Shown: positions 25,281 through 33,679, numbered from the stretch's first letter. The stretch is 42,007 bases of DNA from Dehalococcoidia bacterium (GCA_007118095.1 SKSF01000147.1:1-42007), one strand, 5' to 3'. Numbers and translations are program-made. The notes: generated by a model not told the origin, from the sequence alone.

Positions 25281-25287
25281 TATCCTA
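25281..25287. promoter_or_regulatory. Overlapping -10 elements for comB and murI
   Basis: The plus strand reads TATCCT at 25281-25286, eight bases before the murI ATG. The minus strand reads TAGGAT at 25282-25287, exactly six bases before the comB ATG. Both can serve as -10 hexamers from the same seven base pairs. Neither gene has a Shine-Dalgarno sequence in the 19-base gap. Their -35 regions would lie inside the opposite gene. Confidence 0.42.
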
Positions 25288-25294
25288 ACGGGCA

Positions 25295-26077
25295 ATGGAC
25301 GCATGCCCGATCGGGCTCTTCGACTCCGGCGTTGGCGGGCTCAGCATCCTCCGGGAGCTGCAACACTGCGCGCCGAACGAGCGTTACATCTATTTCGCCG
25401 ATACCCTCTGGTTTCCCTACGGGGGACGGCCTGCGCCGGAAATCCGCAAACGCAGTTTTGCCATTACGCGCCGCATGCTCGAATCCGATGTGAAGCTCAT
25501 TGTCGTCGCCTGCAACACTGCATCCGCGGCCGCACTCGCCGACCTCCGCGAGGCATTCCCCGTGCCCTTCGTCGGCATGGTCCCGGGTCTCAAGCCGGCG
25601 GTCGCCACCTCGCCCTCGCGAAACGTCGCCATCCTCGCCACTCCCGGCACGCTTGGCGGCGAGCTCTACCATCGCACAGTCCAGGAATTCGGCCGCGACG
25701 CGCGGATTCGCGAAGTCCCGGGTCACGGCCTCGCGGAGTTTGTCGAACGTGGCGAGCTCGACACGGCGGCGCTTCACGAGCGGCTACGCCAGCTCCTGTC
25801 CCCGGCAGTCAACGAGGGCGCCGACACAATTGTGCTCGGCTGCACCCACTACAGCTTTCTCGTCCCGGCGCTCACCGGTGAGTTCCCCGGGGTGCGCCTG
25901 GTTGATACAAGCGAGGCCGTCGCCCGGCGCACGTTCCAGGTGCTCGATGAGCACGATGCTCGCGCCCCCGCCGATGCAACCGGCGCGCTATCGCTCATCG
26001 TCTCCGGCGACAGCCAGGCATTCCGCAACCACCTGCAGGTACTCGGCTTTGATCCGGCCACGGAGGTCCCCGCATGA
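25295..26077 (+). CDS. murI: Glutamate racemase
   Basis: 260-residue cofactor-independent glutamate racemase that makes D-glutamate for peptidoglycan. D10 and S11 (IGLFDSGVGGLS), the first catalytic cysteine C73 (VVACNTAS), and the second pair C183 and H185 (LGCTHYSF) are all in place. It leads an operon in which pyrF follows with a four-base overlap. It is predicted to be cytoplasmic. Confidence 0.95.
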   Translation: MDACPIGLFDSGVGGLSILRELQHCAPNERYIYFADTLWFPYGGRPAPEIRKRSFAITRRMLESDVKLIVVACNTASAAALADLREAFPVPFVGMVPGLKPAVATSPSRNVAILATPGTLGGELYHRTVQEFGRDARIREVPGHGLAEFVERGELDTAALHERLRQLLSPAVNEGADTIVLGCTHYSFLVPALTGEFPGVRLVDTSEAVARRTFQVLDEHDARAPADATGALSLIVSGDSQAFRNHLQVLGFDPATEVPA

Positions 26078-26862
26078 CGACATTCTTCGAGCGGCTTGCC
26101 GTGAGGTCTCGTGAGGCAGGCTCACTCGTCTGTGTCGGGCTCGACCCGGAATACAACCGGCATGCAGCGAGCGAACTCGCCCCGTATCTGCGCGACATCG
26201 TCGAGGCGACGGCGCCATTTGCGGCCTGCTTCAAACCCAACATCGCCTTCTTCGAACAGTACGGGCTGGACGGCCTCCGCGCGCTCGAGCAGGTGCTCGC
26301 CGCAATCCCATCGGACGTCCCGGTCATCGGTGACGTGAAACGGGGCGACATTGGCAACACCGCCACCGCTTATGCCCGCGCCATGTTCGAAGGCTGGGGC
26401 TTCGATGCCGTGACCCTCAGCGGCTACCAGGGCTACGACACCGTCGCGCCATTTCTCGAATACCCGGGCCGCGGCGTCTATGTCCTTTGCCGCACCTCCA
26501 ACCCGTCGTCCAGTGAGTTCCAGGAACTCCGGCTCGAAAATGGCCGCCAGCTTTTCGAAGAAGTCGCGCTTGTCGCGACCGCGTGGTCACCCAACGTCGG
26601 CCTTGTCGTCGGCGCGACCGCGCCCGAGGAGTTGCGCCGCGTGCGCGAGCTTGTACCCGCCGTGCCACTCCTCGTCCCCGGCGTCGGCGCCCAGGGCGGA
26701 AGCGCCGAAGCAGTCATCGAGGCTGCGGGCGGTGAGCCGGGCAGGGTCGTTGTGAATTCATCGCGGGGCATCATCTACGCGGGCAGCGATGCCGGCGCGG
26801 CCGCCGAAGCCGGCCGCGCCCTCCGCGACCAGCTCCAGGAAGCAGTGGCGGCACGGACATGA
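26074..26862 (+). CDS. pyrF: Orotidine 5'-phosphate decarboxylase, type 2
   Basis: 262-residue enzyme for the last step of UMP synthesis, decarboxylating OMP. It belongs to the longer type 2 subfamily (TIGR02127). The substrate-binding VCVGLDPE (19-26), FKPNIAFFE (53-61) and the catalytic DVKRGDIGNT (87-96, K89 and D92) are visible. The start ATG overlaps the murI stop by four bases, and its own stop overlaps the next gene by four. No other pyrimidine gene is in the window. Confidence 0.95.
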   Translation: MTTFFERLAVRSREAGSLVCVGLDPEYNRHAASELAPYLRDIVEATAPFAACFKPNIAFFEQYGLDGLRALEQVLAAIPSDVPVIGDVKRGDIGNTATAYARAMFEGWGFDAVTLSGYQGYDTVAPFLEYPGRGVYVLCRTSNPSSSEFQELRLENGRQLFEEVALVATAWSPNVGLVVGATAPEELRRVRELVPAVPLLVPGVGAQGGSAEAVIEAAGGEPGRVVVNSSRGIIYAGSDAGAAAEAGRALRDQLQEAVAART

Positions 26863-27056
26863 TGCAGGATGTGGCTGTCGGCGAAGTCTATCGCATGCGC
26901 CGTCAGCATCCCTGCGGGAGTTGGGAGTGGACGGTCTACCGCGTCGGTGCGGACATCGGCCTCGAATGCCGCACCTGCCAGCGCCGCGTCATGCTTGAGC
27001 GCAGGCGGTTCGAATCACGCGTGCGCAGCCGGGTCTCCCCGGCACAGGGGACATGA
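26859..27056 (+). CDS. DUF951 family small zinc-ribbon-like protein
   Basis: 65-residue protein of the DUF951 family. The pattern VGEVYRMRRQHPCGSWEWTV, then GADIGLECRTCQRRVML, matches the family, with cysteines C19, C37 and C40 that could bind metal together with H17. DUF951 genes are common in Firmicutes and Chloroflexota beside mechanosensitive channel or GTPase genes; here it sits between pyrF and an MFS transporter, with four-base overlaps on both sides. The function is unknown, possibly nucleic acid binding. Confidence 0.85.
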   Translation: MMQDVAVGEVYRMRRQHPCGSWEWTVYRVGADIGLECRTCQRRVMLERRRFESRVRSRVSPAQGT

Positions 27057-28378
27057 CGACCACCGCTGAAGCCGCGACACCGGGCGACGCTGAAGTCCCC
27101 CTTCTCCAGCAGCGCGCCTTCCGCTCGCTCACCCTCGTGCGGCTGACCGCCCGGATTGCCTCCAACGCCATCAACTTCGCGCTCGTCCTGCTCATCGTCG
27201 ATCTCACCGGCCTGGCCTTCATGAGCAGCCTCCTCGTGCTCGCGCTCATCATTCCCGGCACTGTCGTCGGCGTCACCGCCGGCGTCATCGCCGATGCCTT
27301 CCCCAAGCGCCCCATCATCGTTATGGCAAACCTCCTGCGCGCCGGGATGTGCGTCCTGATCGCCTTCCAGGGCGAATCCGTCGTGCTCTACTTCTCCATC
27401 GCCATCACCCTCGCCTCCGTGTCCCAGTTCACTTCGGCGGCCGAGGGCGCCCTCGTCCCCGCGATCGTCCCGAAAGACCGCCTCGCCCGTGCCAACGCCA
27501 TCAATCATGGCGTCACGGGCCTCTCGCAGGTCATCGGCTTCGTCATCCTGGTCCCAATCACCCTGCGCCTCTTCCAGAGCTCCGAGATGCTCTTCGCCGC
27601 GGGCGCGCTCCTGTTCTTCATGTCGGCCTGGTACGGGATGCTCATCGGCCGCGTCCCGCCGGTCGAGCGTATGGAGCTCGGAGGCGACCCGGGAGGCCCC
27701 TGGTGGGCGGTCGGTTACCGGGAGATTCGCCGCAATCCGCTGGTCCTGCGTGCAACCATCGAGCTCACCCTCATTTCAGGGGCGGTAATCATCATCGGCG
27801 GCATCATCCCCATCTACATCCAGGACACCCTCCGGTTGCCAATCGAAATCGGCGCCCTTGTGCTCATGCCGGCCGCGGTTGGCATCCTCATCGGGCTGCG
27901 GCTCGCCGGGTTCCTGGCGAAGCACATTCAACACGGCATCCTGAGCACCACAGGCTTCATCGGGTTCGTTGTCCTTCTGCTTGTGGTCGCCTTCGCCCGG
28001 CCGATGTCCGAATTCCTGGAAGGCTACGGTGCCCTCGCGTGGCTCCTTTCGATAAATATAGGTTCATTTGATGGGGCAGGCATCGTCGCGATGATAGCTG
28101 TCCTCCCGGCAGGCTTTTGCTACGCCCTCGTCACCGTGGCCGCACAGACCGTACTCAATGACCAGGTAGCATTGCACCTCCAGGGCCGCGTGCTCGCCAC
28201 CCAGGCCGCTTTCGCGGCCATCGCCTCTTCCATCCCGGTCTTGATAGCTGGCGCAATGACCGACATTGTGGGAGTGACAGCCGTGTTGGCGACCCTTGCC
28301 CTGTTGATCGGCGCGGCTGCTGTTGCCAATCTGAAAGAACCGCGACGCCATATCGCCCAGGTGGTCGGCGCTCGGTAA
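27053..28378 (+). CDS. Major facilitator superfamily transporter
   Basis: 441-residue polytopic protein with about 12 hydrophobic helices, the fold of MFS exporters (MFS_3/enterobactin-exporter-like). The loop between helices 2 and 3, DAFPKRPIIVMANLLRAG, is a variant of the MFS signature GxxaDrxGrr. The first 25 residues are hydrophilic and cytoplasmic. It probably exports a small molecule by proton antiport; the substrate is unknown. It is coupled to DUF951 by a four-base overlap and ends the murI operon; a new promoter follows six bases downstream. Confidence 0.9.
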   Translation: MTTTAEAATPGDAEVPLLQQRAFRSLTLVRLTARIASNAINFALVLLIVDLTGLAFMSSLLVLALIIPGTVVGVTAGVIADAFPKRPIIVMANLLRAGMCVLIAFQGESVVLYFSIAITLASVSQFTSAAEGALVPAIVPKDRLARANAINHGVTGLSQVIGFVILVPITLRLFQSSEMLFAAGALLFFMSAWYGMLIGRVPPVERMELGGDPGGPWWAVGYREIRRNPLVLRATIELTLISGAVIIIGGIIPIYIQDTLRLPIEIGALVLMPAAVGILIGLRLAGFLAKHIQHGILSTTGFIGFVVLLLVVAFARPMSEFLEGYGALAWLLSINIGSFDGAGIVAMIAVLPAGFCYALVTVAAQTVLNDQVALHLQGRVLATQAAFAAIASSIPVLIAGAMTDIVGVTAVLATLALLIGAAAVANLKEPRRHIAQVVGAR

Positions 28379-28383
28379 GCGAA

Positions 28384-28413
28384 TTGACGCCCCGATCGCG
28401 GCCCACCTATCAT
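28384..28413 (+). promoter_or_regulatory. Promoter of the DUF151 gene
   Basis: TTGACG (28384-28389) and TATCAT (28408-28413) are separated by 18 bases. The predicted start of transcription near 28420 leaves a 30-base leader with GCGGAGGT (28435-28442), seven bases before the ATG at 28450. The TTG at 28384 is thus part of the -35 rather than a start codon. Confidence 0.65.
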
Positions 28414-28449
28414 CCGAAATCGGACCGTCGCGCTGCGGAGGTAGCCGGA

Positions 28450-28986
28450 ATGAAGGAGATGAGTATAGAGAGCGTCCGGCTGAGCCTCATGAACTATCAG
28501 CGCGTCGTTATACTTCGCGAAAAAGGCTCAGATCGGTACCTCCCAATCTGGATTGGGCCATCCGAAGCCGACGCAATCGCCGTCAGGCTCCAGGACGTCT
28601 CCGTCGCTCGCCCGCTTACACACGATCTGCTGAAGAACCTCATCGAGCAGCTCGGCGCACGCGTAACACATATCGTGGTCAGTGACCTGTCCAACGACAC
28701 GTTCTACGCGCGCATCATGCTCGACGTGAACGGCGACGCCGTTGAAGTAGACTCCCGCCCGTCAGATGCCATCGCCCTCGCTGTCCGGACAGACGTGCCC
28801 ATCTATGCCGAGGACACTGTTCTCGATACCGCCGGGGTGCACCTGGACGAAGGTGAAGAAGGCGACGACGAATCCACAACCCCCGGCGGCAAGCCCGTTG
28901 ACCCCGAAGAATTGGAACGCCTCGGCGCGTTTAAGGACTTCATCGAGAGTCTCGATCTCTCGGACCTGGACGAGCCGAAATCCTGA
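28450..28986 (+). CDS. DUF151 bifunctional nuclease-like protein
   Basis: 178-residue member of the DUF151 (bifunctional nuclease, BFN) family, of which plant and Thermotoga members cleave DNA and RNA or serve as regulators. Visible family features are the start MKEMSIESVRLS, LPIWIGPSEADAIA (33-46), and VEVDSRPSDAIALAVRT. The acidic C-terminal tail (EGEEGDDEST) is followed by LERLGAFKDFIESLDLSDL. The start at 28450 has a strong ribosome binding site. It has its own promoter and the atp promoter begins just behind it. Confidence 0.9.
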   Translation: MKEMSIESVRLSLMNYQRVVILREKGSDRYLPIWIGPSEADAIAVRLQDVSVARPLTHDLLKNLIEQLGARVTHIVVSDLSNDTFYARIMLDVNGDAVEVDSRPSDAIALAVRTDVPIYAEDTVLDTAGVHLDEGEEGDDESTTPGGKPVDPEELERLGAFKDFIESLDLSDLDEPKS

Positions 28987-29008
28987 ACATTTCGGGATGA
29001 ACCCTCGC

Positions 29009-29038
29009 TTGCGCATTCATTCACAATCCCCCTATGAT
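29009..29038 (+). promoter_or_regulatory. Promoter of the ATP synthase operon
   Basis: TTGCGC (29009-29014), an 18-base spacer and TATGAT (29033-29038) precede atpI/Z. The start of transcription near 29045 gives a leader of about 31 bases with GGAGG at 29067-29071 before the ATG at 29076. The ATG at 29034 falls inside the -10 hexamer, so it is not a start. Confidence 0.55.
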
Positions 29039-29075
29039 GCGCGAGGCCGCGACGCCAGGGGGCTGCGGAGGCCAC

Positions 29076-29309
29076 ATGCGCAGCTGGATGGTTCCAACTG
29101 CGACGCTCCTCGGAGTGGGGTGGTACTTCGCTGCCTGCATCCTCGCCGGTGTGCTCCTGGGTCGCTGGGCTGATTCCACCTCCGGGTGGGAGCCAGCATT
29201 CACACTGCTGGGAATACTGCTCGGCCTTGTGGTCGCGTTCATCGGCGGCTACCGAATGGTACGACCACTGGTAGACAGGCTCGGGGCCGGGCCGACGGGA
29301 AAGGGATAG
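29076..29309 (+). CDS. AtpI/AtpZ-like ATP synthase accessory protein
   Basis: 77-residue protein with two hydrophobic helices (WYFAACILAGVLLG and FTLLGILLGLVVAFIGGY) of the AtpZ/AtpI family (PF09527), small membrane proteins that help assemble the c-ring or carry Mg/Ca. Family members have the G-x-x-x-G-x-x-x-D pattern seen in GVLLGRWAD. It is the first gene of the atp operon, two bases before the TTG start of atpB. GGAGG at 29067-29071 is only four bases before the start. Confidence 0.85.
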   Translation: MRSWMVPTATLLGVGWYFAACILAGVLLGRWADSTSGWEPAFTLLGILLGLVVAFIGGYRMVRPLVDRLGAGPTGKG

Positions 29310-29310
29310 C

Positions 29311-30627
29311 TTGAAGCTCCTCATCATCATTGCAGGCTCGCTCATCGCTGTTCTCGCCTTCATTCTGGTCGGGTACGTCGTCGCATCGGGCCCCGAGCCC
29401 CACATTTCGATCCCGCCCGAACCACTGTGGGATGTCGGCCCCCTCACTATCACCAGTACCCTCATGGGGGCCTGGCTATCGATGATCCTTGTCGTCATCA
29501 TGGCCTGGTTCGCCACCCGCTCGATGAAGCTCATCCCCGGCGGCTGGCAGAACTTCGTTGAAGGCTTCATCGACTTCCTCCTCACGCAGTGCGAGGAAAT
29601 CGCCGGCAAAGAGAACGGCCGCAGGTTCTTCGTCGTCGCCGCCTCCTTCTTCATCTTCATCCTCGTCGCAAACTGGTCCGCTCTGCTCCCCTTCTACAAG
29701 AGCATTGGTGTCACCGAGGACTACGGACACGCCATCTTCCAGGACATCCAGGAGAAGGCTGCAGACGACGAGGCCTTTGACGAGGGATACAGCTGGCTCG
29801 CCTGGGAGGTTGAAGAAGCCGGTGGCTGGGGCATCGCGCCGGTTGGCGGCGAAGAATTCGAATTCGACTTTCATGAAGGCTGGACCGCTGGTCAGACCCT
29901 CGACGCCTACATCATTGCTCTCGCCGAACATTTCACCGGCTACGAGTCGATAACGCCGGAAGAAACCGTCCCCATGTCGGACGACGTGAACGCCGCCTTC
30001 CAGGCACTCGAAGACGATCCGGAGGCGCCCGCGTTCCTCACCGACGTGGAAGGGGAAACGCCAGTCGAAAGCCCCACCCTGGGGACCGCGTTTACCGGTG
30101 TGGACTTCCCCGGTGACAAGGTCGCCATGGTTTACCCCTTCTTCCGTGCCGCCTATAGCGACCTCAATAACACCCTTGCACTCGCCTTTGTTGCCTTCGG
30201 CATGGTCTGGGTGTGGGGCTTCCAGGCGCACGGTATCGGCTACCTGAACAAGTTCTTCATCCCACCGTGGAAGAACCCCATCATGACCTTCGTCGGGCTG
30301 CTTGAGCTCATCTCCGAGTTCATCCGCATCCTCAGCTGGTCTTTCCGTCTCTTTGGAAACATCTTCGCCGGGAGTGTGCTGCTCCTGATCATGGCGTTCG
30401 TCGTGCCATTCATCGCGCCGATCGCTATCTACGGTCTCGAGCTGTTCATCGGCATTATTCAAGCCATCGTGTTCTCACTCCTTGTTCTCGTCTTCGGCCT
30501 GAGCGCAGTCGAGTCGCATCACGACGAAGAGCACGATGACGAAGGCCACGGAGATGGCCACGACCACGCGGGCGGCGCGCATGGCGACGCCACGCACCAA
30601 ACCGAGGGGGCAGTCCAGGCTCACTAA
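29311..30627 (+). CDS. atpB: ATP synthase Fo subunit a with soluble insert and His-rich tail
   Basis: 438-residue a subunit, against about 240-290 in most bacteria. TTG at 29311 is used as start, preceded by GGGAAAGGG. Residues 1-133 contain the N-terminal helices. Residues 134-275 are an acidic soluble insert (VGGEEFEFDFHEG and others) not found in model a subunits. From 276 on the normal proton half-channel helices follow, with the essential arginine R346 (FRLFGN) matching E. coli aR210 and Q384 (IIQAIVFSLL) matching Q252. The last 37 residues form a His/Asp/Glu-rich tail (HHDEEHDDEGHGDGHDHAGG) likely to bind metal ions. It forms the stator path for protons next to the c-ring. Confidence 0.93.
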   Translation: MKLLIIIAGSLIAVLAFILVGYVVASGPEPHISIPPEPLWDVGPLTITSTLMGAWLSMILVVIMAWFATRSMKLIPGGWQNFVEGFIDFLLTQCEEIAGKENGRRFFVVAASFFIFILVANWSALLPFYKSIGVTEDYGHAIFQDIQEKAADDEAFDEGYSWLAWEVEEAGGWGIAPVGGEEFEFDFHEGWTAGQTLDAYIIALAEHFTGYESITPEETVPMSDDVNAAFQALEDDPEAPAFLTDVEGETPVESPTLGTAFTGVDFPGDKVAMVYPFFRAAYSDLNNTLALAFVAFGMVWVWGFQAHGIGYLNKFFIPPWKNPIMTFVGLLELISEFIRILSWSFRLFGNIFAGSVLLLIMAFVVPFIAPIAIYGLELFIGIIQAIVFSLLVLVFGLSAVESHHDEEHDDEGHGDGHDHAGGAHGDATHQTEGAVQAH

Positions 30628-30706
30628 GCACCACGCAAAAGGCGCCTGGTTCGCACGTTATCTCACTTCAGCCGCGCGGCGGCACCATGGAGGATCACAC
30701 CGCACT

Positions 30707-30973
30707 ATGGAACTCTTCAACATTCTTCCCTTCCTCGTCTGGTTCGAAACCGACGCTGCAAAGGCGCTCGGTGCCGGGCTCGCCATGTCGATTGGCTCCA
30801 TCGCCCCGGCGCTCGCCATCGGTAACATGGTCGGCAAGGCCATGGAGGCGCTCGGCCGCAACCCCGAAGCGCGCGCAGCAGTCCAGACGAACATGATTCT
30901 CGGTGTCGCGTTCGCCGAAGCTATCGGCATTTACGCGCTTCTCACCGCACTCATCATTGCGTTCGTCGTCTAA
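30707..30973 (+). CDS. atpE: ATP synthase Fo subunit c
   Basis: 88-residue two-helix c subunit, forming the rotor ring. The essential carboxylate is E71 in helix 2 (GVAFAEAIGIY). The polar loop is RNPEA (51-55). In Ilyobacter tartaricus Na+ is bound by Q32, E65 and S66; the matching positions here are I39, E71 and A72, so sodium ligands are missing and proton use is predicted. The start ATG is placed so that the family's helix 1 is complete; GGAGG at 30689-30693 is 13 bases upstream, longer than usual. Confidence 0.93.
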   Translation: MELFNILPFLVWFETDAAKALGAGLAMSIGSIAPALAIGNMVGKAMEALGRNPEARAAVQTNMILGVAFAEAIGIYALLTALIIAFVV

Positions 30974-31006
30974 GAACCGTTCACAAACCGAGATTGAGGT
31001 GCCCCT

Positions 31007-31516
31007 ATGGGCGAGGCTTTTGACGCACTGGGCCTGAGCCTCCCGTCGATCATCGCCAACATGGTGAACTTCATCATCCTGTTGGTGGTGCTCCGGCTGG
31101 TGCTCTTCAAGCCCATCGTGAATATGCTCGATGACCGCCGGGAGCGGATCGCCGAAGGGCTCAACGCGGCAGAAACCGCACGTGCCGAAGCGGCGCAGGC
31201 GCAGGCCAACATCCAGGAACAACTGGACCAGGCCCGCGCCGAAGGGCAGGAGATCATCCAGAATGCCCAGAACGTCGCTTCGCGCATACAGTCCGAAGCA
31301 CGCGAACAGGCCGCGAAGGACCGCGAAGCGGCGCTCGAACGCGCCCGCGGCGAAATTCAGCTCGAGCGCGACCGCGCGATCGACGAACTCCGCCGCGAAT
31401 TCGCCTCCATCACGGTGCAGGCAGCGGGGCGCGTCATCGGCGAGTCGCTCGACGAGAATGCCCACCGGCGGATCATCGAAGAAACGCTCGCCGAGTCGAA
31501 GTTCAGCGGGAATTAG
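31007..31516 (+). CDS. atpF: ATP synthase Fo subunit b
   Basis: 169-residue b subunit of the peripheral stalk. One N-terminal transmembrane helix (IIANMVNFIILLVVLRLVLF, residues 15-34) is followed by PIVNMLDDRRERIAEGLN and a long Ala/Glu/Gln/Arg-rich coiled coil to about residue 155. GAGGT lies six to seven bases upstream of the ATG. It connects the membrane part to F1 through delta. Confidence 0.93.
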   Translation: MGEAFDALGLSLPSIIANMVNFIILLVVLRLVLFKPIVNMLDDRRERIAEGLNAAETARAEAAQAQANIQEQLDQARAEGQEIIQNAQNVASRIQSEAREQAAKDREAALERARGEIQLERDRAIDELRREFASITVQAAGRVIGESLDENAHRRIIEETLAESKFSGN

Positions 31517-31519
31517 CCG

Positions 31520-32053
31520 ATGGCATCCGAAGAAGCCGCTCGCCGATACGCCCAGGCCGTACTCCAGATCGCAGTCGACGATCAGACGATCGACCAATGG
31601 CGGCAAGAACTTGCCGACATTGCGGCCGTGCTCGCCGACAGCGAACTGGGCCCGGTCCTGGCCGATGACCGCATCCCCGTCGAGGACCGTGAAAAGATGA
31701 TTGAGCGCGTCCTCGACCTGTCGCCGAAGGCGCTCAACCTCGCAAAGCTCCTGGTCCGCCGGGGGCGCTCGCGAGGGGCCCGCTTCGTCGAGCATGCCTA
31801 TATACGCATGGCAGACGCACTCCAGGGCCGCGTTCAGGCCGAGGTGACCGCGGCCGTTGAGCTCTCGCCCGAGCAAATTGGCAACATCGAGTCTCGCCTT
31901 TCGCAGGAGCTCGACAAGCGCGTGAGCGTAAAGGCCAATTTCGATCCCGGCCTCATCGGTGGCATCATTATTCGGGTCGGCGACCAATTGACAGATGGGA
32001 GTGTCAGGACCCGCCTTCGGCGCCTCCACCGTCAGCTGGAAGGAGCCGCTTGA
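31520..32053 (+). CDS. atpH: ATP synthase F1 subunit delta
   Basis: 177-residue delta subunit (OSCP) linking the peripheral stalk to F1. The N-terminus SEEAARRYAQAVLQIAVDD is the typical helical bundle start (the family has A-x-x-Y-A-x-A-L). The C-terminal region has PGLIGGIIIRVGDQLTDGSV, the conserved P-x-L-x-G-G signature. It begins three bases after the atpF stop. Confidence 0.92.
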   Translation: MASEEAARRYAQAVLQIAVDDQTIDQWRQELADIAAVLADSELGPVLADDRIPVEDREKMIERVLDLSPKALNLAKLLVRRGRSRGARFVEHAYIRMADALQGRVQAEVTAAVELSPEQIGNIESRLSQELDKRVSVKANFDPGLIGGIIIRVGDQLTDGSVRTRLRRLHRQLEGAA

Positions 32054-32092
32054 GGCGGCCGGCACACATAGCAACGAAAGAAGGACGGCTTC

Positions 32093-33595
32093 ATGGCAGT
32101 TCGAGCTGAAGAAATCGCTTCCATCCTTCGAGATCAGATCGAAGGATTCGGCACGTCGCCCGTCTCAACCGATGTCGGCACAGTCATTACCGCCGGTGAC
32201 GGCGTGGCGCGCATTCACGGCCTGGCGGGCGCGCTGCTCTCGGAACTCGTCGAGTTCTCAAACGGCGCCATGGGCATCGCCATGAACCTCGAAGAGGAAT
32301 CGGTGAGCGCCGTGATCCTCGGCGATTACCTGAACATCAAAGAGGGTGACGAAGTCCGCGCCACTGGCCGCGTCATCGAGGTCCCCGTTGGTGACGAGCT
32401 CATTGGCCGCGTGGTCAACCCGCTCGGGGAAACGATCGACGGCAAGGGCCCCCTCAGCACTGACAAGCGGCGGCCCGTCGAGCGCATCGCTCCCGGCGTG
32501 ACCCTTCGTAAGAGTGTTGACACGCCGGTGCAGACGGGTATCAAGGCCATCGACTCCATGATCCCGATCGGCCGTGGCCAGCGCGAGCTCATCATCGGCG
32601 ACCGCTCCACCGGTAAGACTGCCATCGCCCTCGACACCATCATCAACCAGAAAGGTGGCGACCTGGTCTGCATCTATGTCGCCATCGGGCAGAAGGCGGG
32701 GAAGGTTGCCCAGGTGGTCGGCCTCCTCGAGGAATACGGTGCGATGGACCATACGGTCATCGTCACCGCGAGCGCCGCTGAGCCCGCCGCCCTGCAGTAC
32801 CTTGCCCCATATGCCGGCTGCGCAATCGGCGAGGAAATCATGGAGCAGGGCAAAGACGCCCTCATCATCTATGACGACCTCAGCAAGCACGCATGGGCAT
32901 ATCGTGAAATTTCACTCCTCCTCCGCCGCCCGCCGGGACGTGAAGCATACCCGGGGGACGTCTTCTACCTTCACAGCCGCCTGCTCGAGCGTGCGGCGAA
33001 GCTCGAAGCCGGAGGCTCGCTCACGGCCCTGCCCATCATCGAAACGCAGGCCAACGACGTCTCCGCTTACATTCCCACCAACGTCATTTCCATCACCGAC
33101 GGCCAGATCTACCTCGAGTCCGACCTGTTCAACTCGGGTATCCGGCCGGCCGTGAACGTCGGCCTTTCGGTGAGCCGCGTGGGTTCGGCGGCGCAGACGA
33201 AGATTATGAAGAAGGTCTCGTCTGGTCTCAAAGGTGACCACTCGCAGTTCCGGGAGCTCCAGTCCTTCGCACAGTTCGGCACGAGTGACCTCGACGCGAC
33301 CACCCGGCGCCAGCTCGAGTTCGGCATGCGCGTGAACGAGGTCCTCAAGCAAGGACAGTTCGCACCGCTTGACCTGGCCGACGAAGTGGCCGTCATCTTC
33401 GCGCTCAAGCGCGGGTATATGACCGATGTCCCGGTCGAAAAGGTCGCGAACTTCGAGTCGGAGCTCAAGAAGTACCTGAAGAGCAGCCACGCTGAACTCG
33501 TGCAGAAGATCTGGTCCGAGAAGGACCTCACCGAAGAGATCGAAACCGAGCTCGGCCAGGCCATTCAGAGCTTCAAGGAGACCATCCCCTACTAG
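32093..33595 (+). CDS. atpA: ATP synthase F1 subunit alpha
   Basis: 500-residue alpha subunit, the non-catalytic nucleotide-binding partner of beta. The N-terminal barrel is followed by Walker A GDRSTGKT (169-176), Walker B-like [12 protein letters not shown] (256-267), and the arginine finger R362 in [12 protein letters not shown], which reaches into the beta site. The length is normal. GAAGGA lies upstream of the ATG. The 84-base gap to atpG contains a strong hairpin. Confidence 0.97.
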   Translation: MAVRAEEIASILRDQIEGFGTSPVSTDVGTVITAGDGVARIHGLAGALLSELVEFSNGAMGIAMNLEEESVSAVILGDYLNIKEGDEVRATGRVIEVPVGDELIGRVVNPLGETIDGKGPLSTDKRRPVERIAPGVTLRKSVDTPVQTGIKAIDSMIPIGRGQRELIIGDRSTGKTAIALDTIINQKGGDLVCIYVAIGQKAGKVAQVVGLLEEYGAMDHTVIVTASAAEPAALQYLAPYAGCAIGEEIMEQGKDALIIYDDLSKHAWAYREISLLLRRPPGREAYPGDVFYLHSRLLERAAKLEAGGSLTALPIIETQANDVSAYIPTNVISITDGQIYLESDLFNSGIRPAVNVGLSVSRVGSAAQTKIMKKVSSGLKGDHSQFRELQSFAQFGTSDLDATTRRQLEFGMRVNEVLKQGQFAPLDLADEVAVIFALKRGYMTDVPVEKVANFESELKKYLKSSHAELVQKIWSEKDLTEEIETELGQAIQSFKETIPY

Positions 33596-33631
33596 CGCCC
33601 GGGCCATACCGGGAACGACACTCACGGCGAC

Positions 33632-33653
33632 CTCCCGGCCACAGGGCCGGGAG
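33632..33653 (+). other. Intercistronic hairpin between atpA and atpG
   Basis: CTCCCGGCC (33632-33640), a four-base loop ACAG and GGCCGGGAG (33645-33653) make a perfect nine-pair stem. It lies 36 bases after the atpA stop and 26 before the atpG start, without a U tract. It may stabilise the upstream mRNA or partly terminate, lowering expression of the downstream genes. Confidence 0.7.
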
Positions 33654-33679
33654 AGCCGCACAAACGGGAAGAGTCGACG

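Noticed and set aside
28384-28449. N-terminal extension of the DUF151 protein from TTG 28384
   Set aside because: The TTG belongs to a -35 box, the extension is not family-like, and ATG 28450 has a strong ribosome binding site.
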